Shown here piece by piece: positions 1 to 5,935 of a stretch of DNA of 10,693 bases (the first letter of the stretch is position 1; each line of letters begins with the position of its first letter). A program made the translations under genes and the position numbers. The stretch is from SFLA01 sp045533895 (lineage in GTDB: Bacteria > Bacillota > Clostridia > Oscillospirales > CAG-382): assembly GCA_045533895.1 (NCBI GenBank), contig JAZSIT010000052.1:1-10693 (forward strand), written 5' to 3'. The notes beneath the pieces are model-generated. The model did no database searches, was not told the origin of the DNA, and saw only the letters and a list, made by a program, of their open reading frames with translations.

Positions 1-1157
1 CCATCGGTCACGTTGACCATGGTAAGACCACCCTGACCGCAGCTATCACCAAGACTCTCTCCCTCAAAAGCGGTAACGTTGAGTTCCTGGCATACGACCA
101 GATCGATAACGCTCCCGAAGAGAAGGCAAGAGGTATCACGATCAACACCAGACACGTTGAGTACGAAACCGCTACCCGTCACTATGCACACGTTGACTGT
201 CCCGGCCACGCTGACTATGTTAAAAACATGATCACCGGTGCTGCTCAGATGGACGGCGCTATCCTCGTTGTTGCTGCTACCGATGGTCCTATGCAGCAGA
301 CTCGTGAGCACATCCTGCTCGCTCGTCAGGTTGGCGTTCCCGCAATGGTAGTATTCCTTAACAAGTGCGACCTCGTAGACGACGAAGAACTCGTTGAGAT
401 CGTTGAAATGGAAGTTCGCGAACTTCTTTCCGAGTATGACTTCCCCGGCGATGACATTCCCATCGTTAAGGGTTCTGCAAGAGAAGCTCTCCTTTCCGAA
501 AACAAGGATCAGTCCGCTCCCGAATACGCTCCCATCATCGAGCTTATGAACGAAGTTGACGCATATATTCCTACTCCCGATCGTCTTTCCGATCTGCCCT
601 TCCTTATGCCCGTTGAGGACGTATTCTCCATCACCGGTCGTGGTACCGTTGCTACCGGTAGAGTAGAGCGTGGTACTGTTAAGCTTTCCGACGAAATCGA
701 AATCGTTGGTCTCGCTGAAAAGGCAAGAAAGACCGTTGTTACCGGTATCGAAATGTTCCGTAAGCTTCTCGACTCCGCAGAAGCAGGCGACAACATCGGT
801 GTTCTTCTCCGTGGTATCGCTAAGGACGAGATCGAGCGTGGTCAGGTTCTTGCTAAGCCCGGCTCCATCAATCCTCACACCAAGTTCGTAGGCCAGGTTT
901 ACGTTCTTACCGAAAAAGAAGGCGGCCGTCATAAGCCCTTCTTCTCCAACTATCGTCCTCAGTTCTACTTCAGAACTACCGACGTTACCGGCGTTATCAC
1001 TCTTCCCGAAGGCACCGAAATGTGCCGTCCCGGTGACCACGTTGATATGACCGTTGAGCTCATCTCTTCCATCGCTATCGAAAAGGGTCTCCGTTTCGCT
1101 ATCCGCGAAGGCGGCAGAACCGTTGGTTCCGGCGTTGTTGCTGAGATCATTGCTTAA
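1..1157 (+). CDS. tuf: Elongation factor Tu, 5'-truncated by the window edge
   Basis: EF-Tu is the cytoplasmic GTPase that carries aminoacyl-tRNA to the ribosomal A site. The frame is open from base 3, and 384 residues are present; about 17 N-terminal residues lie outside the window. Counting from the first complete codon, the G domain shows the P-loop GHVDHGKT (2-9), DCPGH (65-69) and NKCD (120-123), followed by beta-barrel domains 2 and 3 with GRGTVATGRVERG and an intact C-terminal REGGRTVGSG segment. Two small departures from the E. coli protein as I recall it are SAR instead of SAL at the G5 position and NYRPQF instead of GYRPQF in domain 3. Neither suggests loss of function. Codon use is strongly biased, as expected for a very highly expressed gene. 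No clear terminator follows before the next leader. The first residues, start codon and promoter cannot be seen. Confidence 0.98.
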   Translation, partial: IGHVDHGKTTLTAAITKTLSLKSGNVEFLAYDQIDNAPEEKARGITINTRHVEYETATRHYAHVDCPGHADYVKNMITGAAQMDGAILVVAATDGPMQQTREHILLARQVGVPAMVVFLNKCDLVDDEELVEIVEMEVRELLSEYDFPGDDIPIVKGSAREALLSENKDQSAPEYAPIIELMNEVDAYIPTPDRLSDLPFLMPVEDVFSITGRGTVATGRVERGTVKLSDEIEIVGLAEKARKTVVTGIEMFRKLLDSAEAGDNIGVLLRGIAKDEIERGQVLAKPGSINPHTKFVGQVYVLTEKEGGRHKPFFSNYRPQFYFRTTDVTGVITLPEGTEMCRPGDHVDMTVELISSIAIEKGLRFAIREGGRTVGSGVVAEIIA

Positions 1158-1172
1158 GTTAATTTAACTTAA
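1154..1172. repeat. AT-rich inverted repeat over the tuf stop codon
   Basis: TTAAGTTAA (1154-1162) and TTAACTTAA (1164-1172) are perfect inverted copies around one central T, and the tuf TAA lies inside the left arm. The stem would be entirely A-T except for one G-C pair, and no run of T follows, so it is not a convincing terminator. It may be a weak RNA hairpin or simply AT-rich spacer. Confidence 0.35.
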
Positions 1173-1180
1173 TATATTTA

Positions 1181-1289
1181 AGCTTCGGGGCAGGGTGTAA
1201 ATCCCTACCGGCGGTAAAAGTCCGCGAGCCGAAAGGCATGAATGGGTGTAATTCCCATACCGACAGTTAGAGTCTGGAAGGTAGAGGCT
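1181..1289 (+). promoter_or_regulatory. FMN riboswitch (RFN element) aptamer
   Basis: The conserved RFN blocks appear in order: TTCGGGGCAGGGTG (1184-1197), CCTACCGGCGG (1203-1213), CCGCGAGCC (1222-1230), CCGACAGT (1260-1267) and AGTCTGGA (1271-1278). Closing stem P1 is AGCTTC (1181-1186) with GAGGCT (1284-1289), including one G-U pair. This family binds flavin mononucleotide and usually represses riboflavin synthesis or uptake genes when FMN is plentiful. Here it precedes ribU, a standard target. It begins only 23 bases after the tuf stop, and I could not place a promoter that leaves P1 intact, so transcription may read in from tuf. Confidence 0.96.
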
Positions 1290-1308
1290 GAATTTGCAAA
1301 GCTATTTG

Positions 1309-1340
1309 TGCCCCCGATTAATTTCGGGGGCATTTAGTTT
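1309..1340 (+). terminator. Terminator hairpin of the FMN riboswitch
   Basis: TGCCCCCGA (1309-1317) pairs perfectly over 9 bp with TCGGGGGCA (1324-1332) around a 6-base loop, followed by TTTAGTTT. It lies 20 bases after the aptamer and before ribU, the expected place for the attenuator that FMN binding would favour. Its 3' arm closely copies the TCGGGGCA segment at the 5' side of the aptamer (1185-1192), which suggests how the switch might work. Confidence 0.85.
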
Positions 1341-1351
1341 TACCAAAAACG

Positions 1352-1388
1352 TCCCGGTAATTTTTTATCGGGATTTTTATTTTTTCGT
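1352..1388 (+). terminator. Second terminator-like hairpin before ribU
   Basis: TCCCGGTAA (1352-1360) pairs with TTATCGGGA (1365-1373), 9 bp with one G-U pair and a TTTT loop. It is followed by a T-rich run (TTTTTATTTTTTC, 1374-1386). It has the form of an intrinsic terminator in tandem with the hairpin at 1309-1332, so ribU would have two stop points before its start codon. Either could be the main attenuator. Confidence 0.65.
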
Positions 1389-1404
1389 TTCGGCGGTACT
1401 TTTT

Positions 1405-2010
1405 ATGAAAAACAAAAAATACTTACTCTCTTTAACTCTTTGCGGAATAATGTCGGCAATATCGGTAATTTTACAGCTTCCGTTTTTTGAGGTATCCTTG
1501 CCGTTCATTATCCCTTCCTTTGTAAAGCTTGACTTTTCCGATCTTCCCGCCCTGCTCACCGCTTTTACTGCAGGTCCCCTTTGGGGCGGCTTGGTCTGTA
1601 TTATAAAAAACACCGTCCATCTGGCTTTCGGCTCCACCGGCGGTATCGGCGAGCTTGCCAACGGGCTTATGGGCGTTGCCTTCGTTGTGCCTGCAGGAAT
1701 AATCTATCGCTTCCGCCATACCAAATCAGGGGCATTTCTCGGCGGCGTATCCGGCGCGGCGGCAGGTGCTGTCATTTCTTTTCCCGTAAATTTCTTTATA
1801 ACCTATCCTTTTTATATCGGTCTTTATTTCGGCGGCAGGACGGAGCCCATGCTGGATATGTATAACACCATCTTCGGCACAGCCTTCGGACTGGTTGAGG
1901 TGCTGCTTGTCTTCAATCTCCCCTTTACTTTTGTAAAATATATGCTGTCCGTACTCATAGCATTGCTTATATATAAGCCGTTGTCGCCCATATTCAAAAA
2001 ATTCAAATAA
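1405..2010 (+). CDS. ribU: Riboflavin ECF transporter S component
   Basis: RibU is the membrane substrate-binding (S) subunit of an energy-coupling-factor transporter. It captures riboflavin outside the cell and works with a shared EcfA/EcfA'/EcfT module, which is not in this window. The 201-residue protein is about the usual family length and very hydrophobic, with around six membrane segments. It shows the family-type stretch KLDFSDLPALL (41-51) followed by GP-W-GG (58-62), then GELANG (82-87) and FNLPFTFVK (170-178). The ATG at 1405 is preferred, with a weak GGCGGT ribosome site at 1392-1397. An in-frame TTG at 1294 would put the start between the riboswitch aptamer and its terminator and add a poor N-terminus. 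The FMN riboswitch immediately upstream supports riboflavin, rather than another vitamin, as substrate. Confidence 0.93.
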   Translation: MKNKKYLLSLTLCGIMSAISVILQLPFFEVSLPFIIPSFVKLDFSDLPALLTAFTAGPLWGGLVCIIKNTVHLAFGSTGGIGELANGLMGVAFVVPAGIIYRFRHTKSGAFLGGVSGAAAGAVISFPVNFFITYPFYIGLYFGGRTEPMLDMYNTIFGTAFGLVEVLLVFNLPFTFVKYMLSVLIALLIYKPLSPIFKKFK

Positions 2011-2013
2011 TCC

Positions 2014-2042
2014 TTGACAAACTGCGGTTTTTATGTTATTAT
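2014..2042 (+). promoter_or_regulatory. Sigma-A promoter for the SAM riboswitch-metK operon
   Basis: A perfect -35 box TTGACA (2014-2019), a 17-base spacer and a -10 box TATTAT (2037-2042) begin four bases after the ribU stop. Transcription would start near 2049, just upstream of the SAM aptamer. This is the best match to consensus in the window and makes metK independent of ribU. Confidence 0.85.
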
Positions 2043-2065
2043 ATCTCCGCTAAAAGTGAATACAG

Positions 2066-2165
2066 TATCATCAAGAGTGGTGGAGGGAACTGCCCTGCGA
2101 AGCCCGACAACCTGCGCGCAAGACCGCAAGGTGTTAAATCAGTGAAAGTAATTTCGAAGATGAGA
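2066..2165 (+). promoter_or_regulatory. SAM-I (S-box) riboswitch aptamer
   Basis: The S-box core is clear: ATCAAGAGTGGTGGAGGGA (2067-2085), the kink-turn region GAAGCCCGACAACC (2099-2112) and AAGGTGTTAAATC (2128-2140). P1 is closed by CATC (2069-2072) with GATG (2159-2162), extended by partial pairing of the flanking bases. The family binds S-adenosylmethionine and shuts off downstream transcription when SAM is high. The 3' strand of P1 runs directly into GAGAAG (2162-2167), which is complementary to CTTCTC (2185-2190) in the terminator. That gives a standard choice: SAM-bound P1 plus terminator, or an antiterminator when SAM is absent. Confidence 0.96.
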
Positions 2166-2177
2166 AGACATATTCGT

Positions 2178-2207
2178 AAAACGCCTTCTCAAAAAAGGCG
2201 TTTTTTT
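2178..2207 (+). terminator. Intrinsic terminator of the SAM riboswitch
   Basis: AAAACGCCTT (2178-2187) pairs with AAGGCGTTTT (2195-2204) around a 7-base loop, and the T run continues to 2207. Positions 2185-2190 can instead pair with GAGAAG at 2162-2167 as an antiterminator, so this hairpin forms when SAM locks P1. It lies 32 bases before the metK start. Confidence 0.93.
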
Positions 2208-2239
2208 GATGATTGATGAAGAAGAAAGGACAAAAAACA

Positions 2240-3415
2240 ATGGTAAAATATTTTTCCAGTGAATCCGTAACCGAGGGACATCCCGATAAGCTTTGCGACC
2301 GCGTTTCCGATAGCGTTCTGGATGCTATCCTTGCCCAAGACTCCATGGCCCGTGTCGCTTGCGAGACTGCCTGCACCACAGGTCTTATTCTGGTTATGGG
2401 CGAGATTACCACCACCGCACAGATAGATATTCCCGCTATCGCTCGCAACGCCGTTAGAGAGATCGGCTTTGACAGAGCGAAAATGGGCTTCGATTGCGAT
2501 ACCTGCTCCGTCCTCACCTCTCTGGACAAGCAGTCCGCAGATATAGCTTTGGGCGTTGATAAGTCTCTTGAAGCTAAAAACGGTGATGACAGCGAGTACG
2601 ATACCGGCGCAGGCGACCAGGGTATGATGTTCGGCTACGCTTGTGATGAGACCGAGACCTTAATGCCTCTGCCCATCTATCTTGCGCACCGCCTTGCGTA
2701 CCGCCTTACCGAGGTAAGAAAAACCGGTATCATCAGCGGTTTGTATCCCGACGGCAAGACTCAGTTAACCGTTCAGTACGAGGACGACGTTCCCGTAAGA
2801 GTTGACTCTGTCGTTGTTTCCACCCAGCATTCCGAGGATACCGACCTTGATTTTCTCCGCGTGCTTATCGAAAAACACGTTATCCGTGAGATAATCCCCG
2901 CTAACCTTCTTGATGAAAACACCAAAATCTACATAAATCCTACCGGACGCTTTGTTGTAGGCGGTCCCCACGGCGATAGCGGTCTTACCGGCAGAAAGAT
3001 AATTGTTGATACCTATGGCGGTTACGCACGCCACGGCGGCGGCGCGTTCTCCGGCAAGGACCCCACCAAGGTTGACCGTTCTGCGGCATATATGTGCCGT
3101 TATCTGGCAAAGAACGTGGTTGCATCCGGCGTTGCAAAGCGCTGTGAGATACAGCTTGCATACGCTATCGGCGTTGCAAAGCCCCTTTCCGTTCTTGTAG
3201 ATACCTTTGGAACCGGCAAGGTAAGTGATGAGAGGATCGCAGAGGTTATAAAAGAGGTTGCAGACCTTCGTCCCGCCGCTATTATCAAGCATCTTGACCT
3301 CCGCCGTCCCCAGTATACCGCACTTTCTTCTTACGGACATTTCGGCAGAGAGGACCTTGGCGTTAAGTGGGAGGAGACCGATCTGGCTCCCGTTATCGCC
3401 GCAAAGCTCAACTAA
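2240..3415 (+). CDS. metK: S-adenosylmethionine synthetase (methionine adenosyltransferase)
   Basis: This cytoplasmic enzyme makes S-adenosylmethionine from methionine and ATP, releasing phosphate and pyrophosphate. The 391-residue product is full length for the family. Diagnostic motifs are SESVTEGHPDK (7-17), the first signature GAGDQGMMFGYA (123-134), GGPHGDSGLTGRK (241-253) and the second signature GGGAFSGKDPTKVDRSAAY (266-284). The ATG at 2240 is chosen because AGAAAGGA (2223-2230) lies 9 bases upstream and the protein then begins MVKYFSSES, matching other MetK N-termini. In-frame TTG (2213) and ATG (2216) codons would add an unusual lysine-rich tail. Transcription is controlled by the SAM-I riboswitch directly upstream, giving feedback by the enzyme's own product. 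The LRR gene starts one base after its stop. Confidence 0.98.
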   Translation: MVKYFSSESVTEGHPDKLCDRVSDSVLDAILAQDSMARVACETACTTGLILVMGEITTTAQIDIPAIARNAVREIGFDRAKMGFDCDTCSVLTSLDKQSADIALGVDKSLEAKNGDDSEYDTGAGDQGMMFGYACDETETLMPLPIYLAHRLAYRLTEVRKTGIISGLYPDGKTQLTVQYEDDVPVRVDSVVVSTQHSEDTDLDFLRVLIEKHVIREIIPANLLDENTKIYINPTGRFVVGGPHGDSGLTGRKIIVDTYGGYARHGGGAFSGKDPTKVDRSAAYMCRYLAKNVVASGVAKRCEIQLAYAIGVAKPLSVLVDTFGTGKVSDERIAEVIKEVADLRPAAIIKHLDLRRPQYTALSSYGHFGREDLGVKWEETDLAPVIAAKLN

Positions 3416-3416
3416 T

Positions 3417-4577
3417 ATGAAGCGTACATTATTATTTTCACTTTTACTGGTTTTCCTTGTGGCTGTTTTCGCCTTCTGCGCACTTCAAGTAAACGCAGAG
3501 GGAGAAACAAGCGGCACTTGGGGTTACAATTTAACTTGGTCATATAACCCTCAAACTGCCACTCTCACCATTGAGGGAACAGGAGAGATGGGGTATTATG
3601 CAGTTGATGCATATCCTTGGTCTGAGTACGCAAAAGAGGTTAAGCATATTGTCCTTCCCGAGGGGCTTTTGAATATCGGCGAAGGTGCTTTCCGCAACTT
3701 TCTTGTGCTTGAGGACGTTAATATACCTTCAACTGTTGCTGAAATTGAAGCTTACGCCTTTGAGAAATGCGCTTCTCTTAAAAAGTTGACTTTCAAAAGC
3801 GGTCTGTTGGGAATTCGAATGGAGGCTTTTAGCGGATGCTCTTCTCTCGAGCAGGTGAATATTCCCGACACGGTAACGACTATCGATTCCCGAGCTTTCT
3901 ATTTCTGTACTTCCTTGAAGGAGATCTGTCTTCCCCGTGTGTTGGAAAGCAACTTGTCGGATGTTTTTGAAAACTGCACTTCCCTAGAAAAGCTCTACAT
4001 AAGGGACAGCTATCACGTAAAAAGTTATGTTTACGGCGGTTGTGAAGATCTGAAAGAGATAGGCGTTGACAAGGTATACTTTTTTGAACAGACCGTAAAA
4101 GAGATTCCATGTCTTCTGACCGAGAGAATTAATTCCGTTACCTTTAACGGATCCCGATATTACGAATATTCCCTTGCGGATATTGAAAACGTGATATCCC
4201 ACACGTCTCTCCTTACGGAAAAAGATGAATATTTCCACTGGGCGCAATGCAACGACTGCGGCTATGATTTCGGCAAAGAAGAGCATAAATTCACCGTAAC
4301 CGAAGTTTTGGAAGAGCCTACTACCGAATCTTTTGGTACGATGAGATGTACCTGCGAGGTTTGCGGCAGAACAAAAAACAAAGCCATTGATAAACTTCCT
4401 TCCGAAAACAGCACGGGGGATGATATCGGTACGTTTTTAGTTAACACTCACATCATCGCTCTCACTGCCATTATTTGCGGTGCGATGCTTGCCGAAGCCG
4501 CCAACGCAATACTGATGGTGGTAATTATCCGCGCAGTAATAAAAAAGAAGAAAAACAATGAAAAAACCTCCGAGTGA
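3417..4577 (+). CDS. Secreted BspA-like leucine-rich-repeat protein with C-terminal membrane anchor
   Basis: Probable cell-surface protein of 386 residues; the function is not known. It has a signal peptide (KR then a hydrophobic core, likely cut after VNA, residue 27). Next comes the GTWGYNLTWSYN and LTIEGTGEM N-terminal module (33-58) common in gut LRR_5/BspA-like proteins. LRR_5-type repeats of the IP-TV-IE-AF-CSSL pattern run from about 75 to 205. A Cys/His-rich stretch follows: H275, C278, C281, H290, C311, C313 and C316. It contains the CTCEVCGRTK module often repeated in such proteins and possibly binds metal. A transmembrane segment (about 345-375) ends in KKKK. The start lies one base after the metK stop with no clear ribosome site of its own, suggesting translational coupling and shared SAM-riboswitch control. 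BspA-like proteins are often adhesins or surface-interaction proteins; that role is inference here. Confidence 0.88.
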   Translation: MKRTLLFSLLLVFLVAVFAFCALQVNAEGETSGTWGYNLTWSYNPQTATLTIEGTGEMGYYAVDAYPWSEYAKEVKHIVLPEGLLNIGEGAFRNFLVLEDVNIPSTVAEIEAYAFEKCASLKKLTFKSGLLGIRMEAFSGCSSLEQVNIPDTVTTIDSRAFYFCTSLKEICLPRVLESNLSDVFENCTSLEKLYIRDSYHVKSYVYGGCEDLKEIGVDKVYFFEQTVKEIPCLLTERINSVTFNGSRYYEYSLADIENVISHTSLLTEKDEYFHWAQCNDCGYDFGKEEHKFTVTEVLEEPTTESFGTMRCTCEVCGRTKNKAIDKLPSENSTGDDIGTFLVNTHIIALTAIICGAMLAEAANAILMVVIIRAVIKKKKNNEKTSE

Positions 4578-4588
4578 TCGGAGGTTTT
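4563..4588. terminator. Bidirectional intrinsic terminator between convergent genes
   Basis: CCTCCGA (4567-4573) and TCGGAGG (4578-4584) form a perfect 7-bp stem with a 4-base loop, extended by AAAA/TTTT. The stem overlaps the LRR protein's TGA stop, which forms part of the loop. The T run is TTTT on the plus strand and six T on the minus strand, so it can end both the metK-LRR operon and the aldo/keto reductase transcript. Confidence 0.88.
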
Positions 4589-4603
4589 GGTTTGTATTTT
4601 TGC

Positions 4604-4642
4604 GGGGTCCCCAAGAAACCGCAGGCTTCTTGGAGTGATTTT
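4604..4642 (+). repeat. Hairpin repeat element, copy 1
   Basis: It begins with the palindrome GGGGTCCCC (4604-4612) and ends with GGAGTGATTTT (4632-4642). In between, CCCCAAGAA (4609-4617) pairs with TTCTTGGAG (4627-4635) with one C-A mismatch. A short inner CC-GCA-GG hairpin (4619-4625) forms the tip. It lies three bases beyond the stop codon of the minus-strand aldo/keto reductase. Orientation is given by the T run, which is on the plus strand. Confidence 0.75.
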
Positions 4643-4645
4643 GTT

Positions 4646-5767
4646 TTATTCTTTGTCTTTTATAAGCTCTGCCATTTCAGCCATAATATCGGCAATCTTT
4701 ATGTTCTGGGGGCAGACCGCTTCGCAGGCGCGGCAGCCGATGCAGGCTGAGGGCTTTTTGTCTTCATCCATATTCTTTACGCCGTGCAGACCTTGGTAAT
4801 CCTTGCGGTTGTACGCCTTTATCAATTCGGGAATATCCAGTCCTGCGGGGCAACCCTCGGTACAGTAACGGCAAGCGGTGCAGGGCACGGAGTTAAGCAT
4901 GCTTACCGCAATTTCGTCCAGCTCGGCAAGCTCATTTTCGTTAAGGGGCTTGTGTTCGGAGAAGGTCTTAACGTTGTCAACAATCTGCTCCATATTGGAC
5001 ATACCGGAAAGCACCATTGTAACTCCCTTTATACCCTGCAGATATCTGAAGGACCACGCAGGAATACTCTCGTCGGGACGGAGAGAACGCAGTTTTTCTT
5101 CATCGTTAGGTGCAAGGGATGCCAGCTTTCCGCCGCGCACAGGCTCCATTACCCAGATGGGAATGTTGCGCTCGTTCAAAAGTTCTACCTTTGCCTTTGC
5201 GTCCTGCAAAGACCAGTCCAGCCAGTTAAGCTGTATCTGTACAAACTCAATGTCTTTTCCGTATTTATCAAGAAAAGCGCGCAGTGTCTCAAGGTCACAG
5301 TGGCAGGAAACACCCAGATGCTTTATTCTGCCAGCCGCCTTCTGCTTGCACAGATATGTATAAAGACCGTATTTCTCATCGTCCATATACCAGCCCGCGT
5401 TGCGGGAGAAAAGGTTGTGGAACAAATAAAAATCAAAATATTCCACGCCGCACTTTTCAAACTGTTTTTCAAAAATCTCTTCGTGGTTAATAACGTTTTC
5501 TTCGGAAAATCCGGGAAACTTGCTTGCCAGATAATAGCTGTCTCTGGGGTATTTTTTCAGCATCTCGCCGGTAACTATCTCGCTGTTGCCGTTGTGGTAG
5601 CCAAATGCCGTGTCGAAATAATTAATTCCGTTGTTTATCGCGTAATCAAAAATTTCTCTTGTCTTTTCCTTGTCTATCTTGGAATAATCACCGTCAACGA
5701 CGGGAAACCTCATGGTGCCCAGACCCAGAGCAGACAGCTTTTTGTCCTTAAAAGTGTTATATAACAT
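4646..5767 (-). CDS. Aldo/keto reductase with C-terminal 2x[4Fe-4S] ferredoxin domain
   Basis: Predicted cytoplasmic NAD(P)H-linked oxidoreductase of 373 residues; the substrate is unknown. The TIM-barrel AKR domain (about 5-285) carries the usual catalytic tetrad: D52 in FDTAFGYH, Y57, K83 in LASKFP and H117 in LFHN. The tail holds two ferredoxin-type cysteine sets, C296-C299-C302-C306 and C342-C345-C348-C352, each ending CP. This layout is common in anaerobic Clostridia and related bacteria, where such proteins are annotated as aldo/keto reductase or predicted oxidoreductase; the clusters suggest electron transfer to or from another partner. The ATG at 5767 is supported by a GAGGTT ribosome site six bases upstream and a TATAAT promoter beyond it. 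The gene stands alone, divergent from the amidase and convergent with the LRR gene. Confidence 0.95.
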   Translation of the reverse strand: MLYNTFKDKKLSALGLGTMRFPVVDGDYSKIDKEKTREIFDYAINNGINYFDTAFGYHNGNSEIVTGEMLKKYPRDSYYLASKFPGFSEENVINHEEIFEKQFEKCGVEYFDFYLFHNLFSRNAGWYMDDEKYGLYTYLCKQKAAGRIKHLGVSCHCDLETLRAFLDKYGKDIEFVQIQLNWLDWSLQDAKAKVELLNERNIPIWVMEPVRGGKLASLAPNDEEKLRSLRPDESIPAWSFRYLQGIKGVTMVLSGMSNMEQIVDNVKTFSEHKPLNENELAELDEIAVSMLNSVPCTACRYCTEGCPAGLDIPELIKAYNRKDYQGLHGVKNMDEDKKPSACIGCRACEAVCPQNIKIADIMAEMAELIKDKE

Positions 5768-5799
5768 ACAGTTAACCTCGCTTTTATCTTAATAATATT

Positions 5800-5828
5800 A
5801 TTATACACTATAAAAAAACAAGATACAA
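5800..5828 (-). promoter_or_regulatory. Promoter for the aldo/keto reductase
   Basis: On the minus strand a perfect -10 box TATAAT (5805-5800) is preceded by a 17-base spacer and a weak -35 box TTGTAT (5828-5823). Transcription would start near 5793, giving a leader of about 26 bases that contains the GAGGTT ribosome site (5779-5774). Confidence 0.65.
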
Positions 5829-5874
5829 GAGCGTAAACAAGATAATTTTTTACATTTTTCGCGCAATAAACATA

Positions 5875-5903
5875 TTTACATTCCTTTTTCGGTATGATAT
5901 ATT
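5875..5903 (+). promoter_or_regulatory. Promoter for the amidase lipoprotein
   Basis: A -35 box TTTACA (5875-5880), a 17-base spacer and a -10 box TATATT (5898-5903) are present, with an extended -10 TGA just upstream (5895-5897). Transcription would begin near 5910, placing the AGGGGGGA ribosome site in a short leader. It is back to back with the reductase promoter, the two -35 boxes being 46 bases apart. Confidence 0.75.
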
Positions 5904-5935
5904 AAATATACCGCTTGGGAAGGGGGGAAGAAAAG

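Noticed and set aside
1150..1178. Promoter TTGCTT-17-TATATT between tuf and the FMN riboswitch
   Set aside because: The -35 is poor (3 of 6), and the start site would fall inside aptamer stem P1, breaking it.
1294..1404. Extended ribU start at a TTG
   Set aside because: It would place coding sequence across both riboswitch terminator hairpins. The ATG at 1405 gives a normal RibU N-terminus.
2765..3340. Minus-strand open frame of 191 codons inside metK
   Set aside because: It lies wholly antisense to conserved MetK motifs and has no promoter or ribosome site.
3258..3416. Extended LRR start inside metK
   Set aside because: The ATG at 3417 begins a textbook signal peptide. The extension would only translate metK sequence in another frame.
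4784..5764. Long plus-strand open frame (326 codons) opposite the aldo/keto reductase
   Set aside because: The minus strand encodes a complete AKR with catalytic and Fe-S motifs, its own ribosome site and promoter. The plus-strand product has no recognisable domain or ribosome site and is a shadow.
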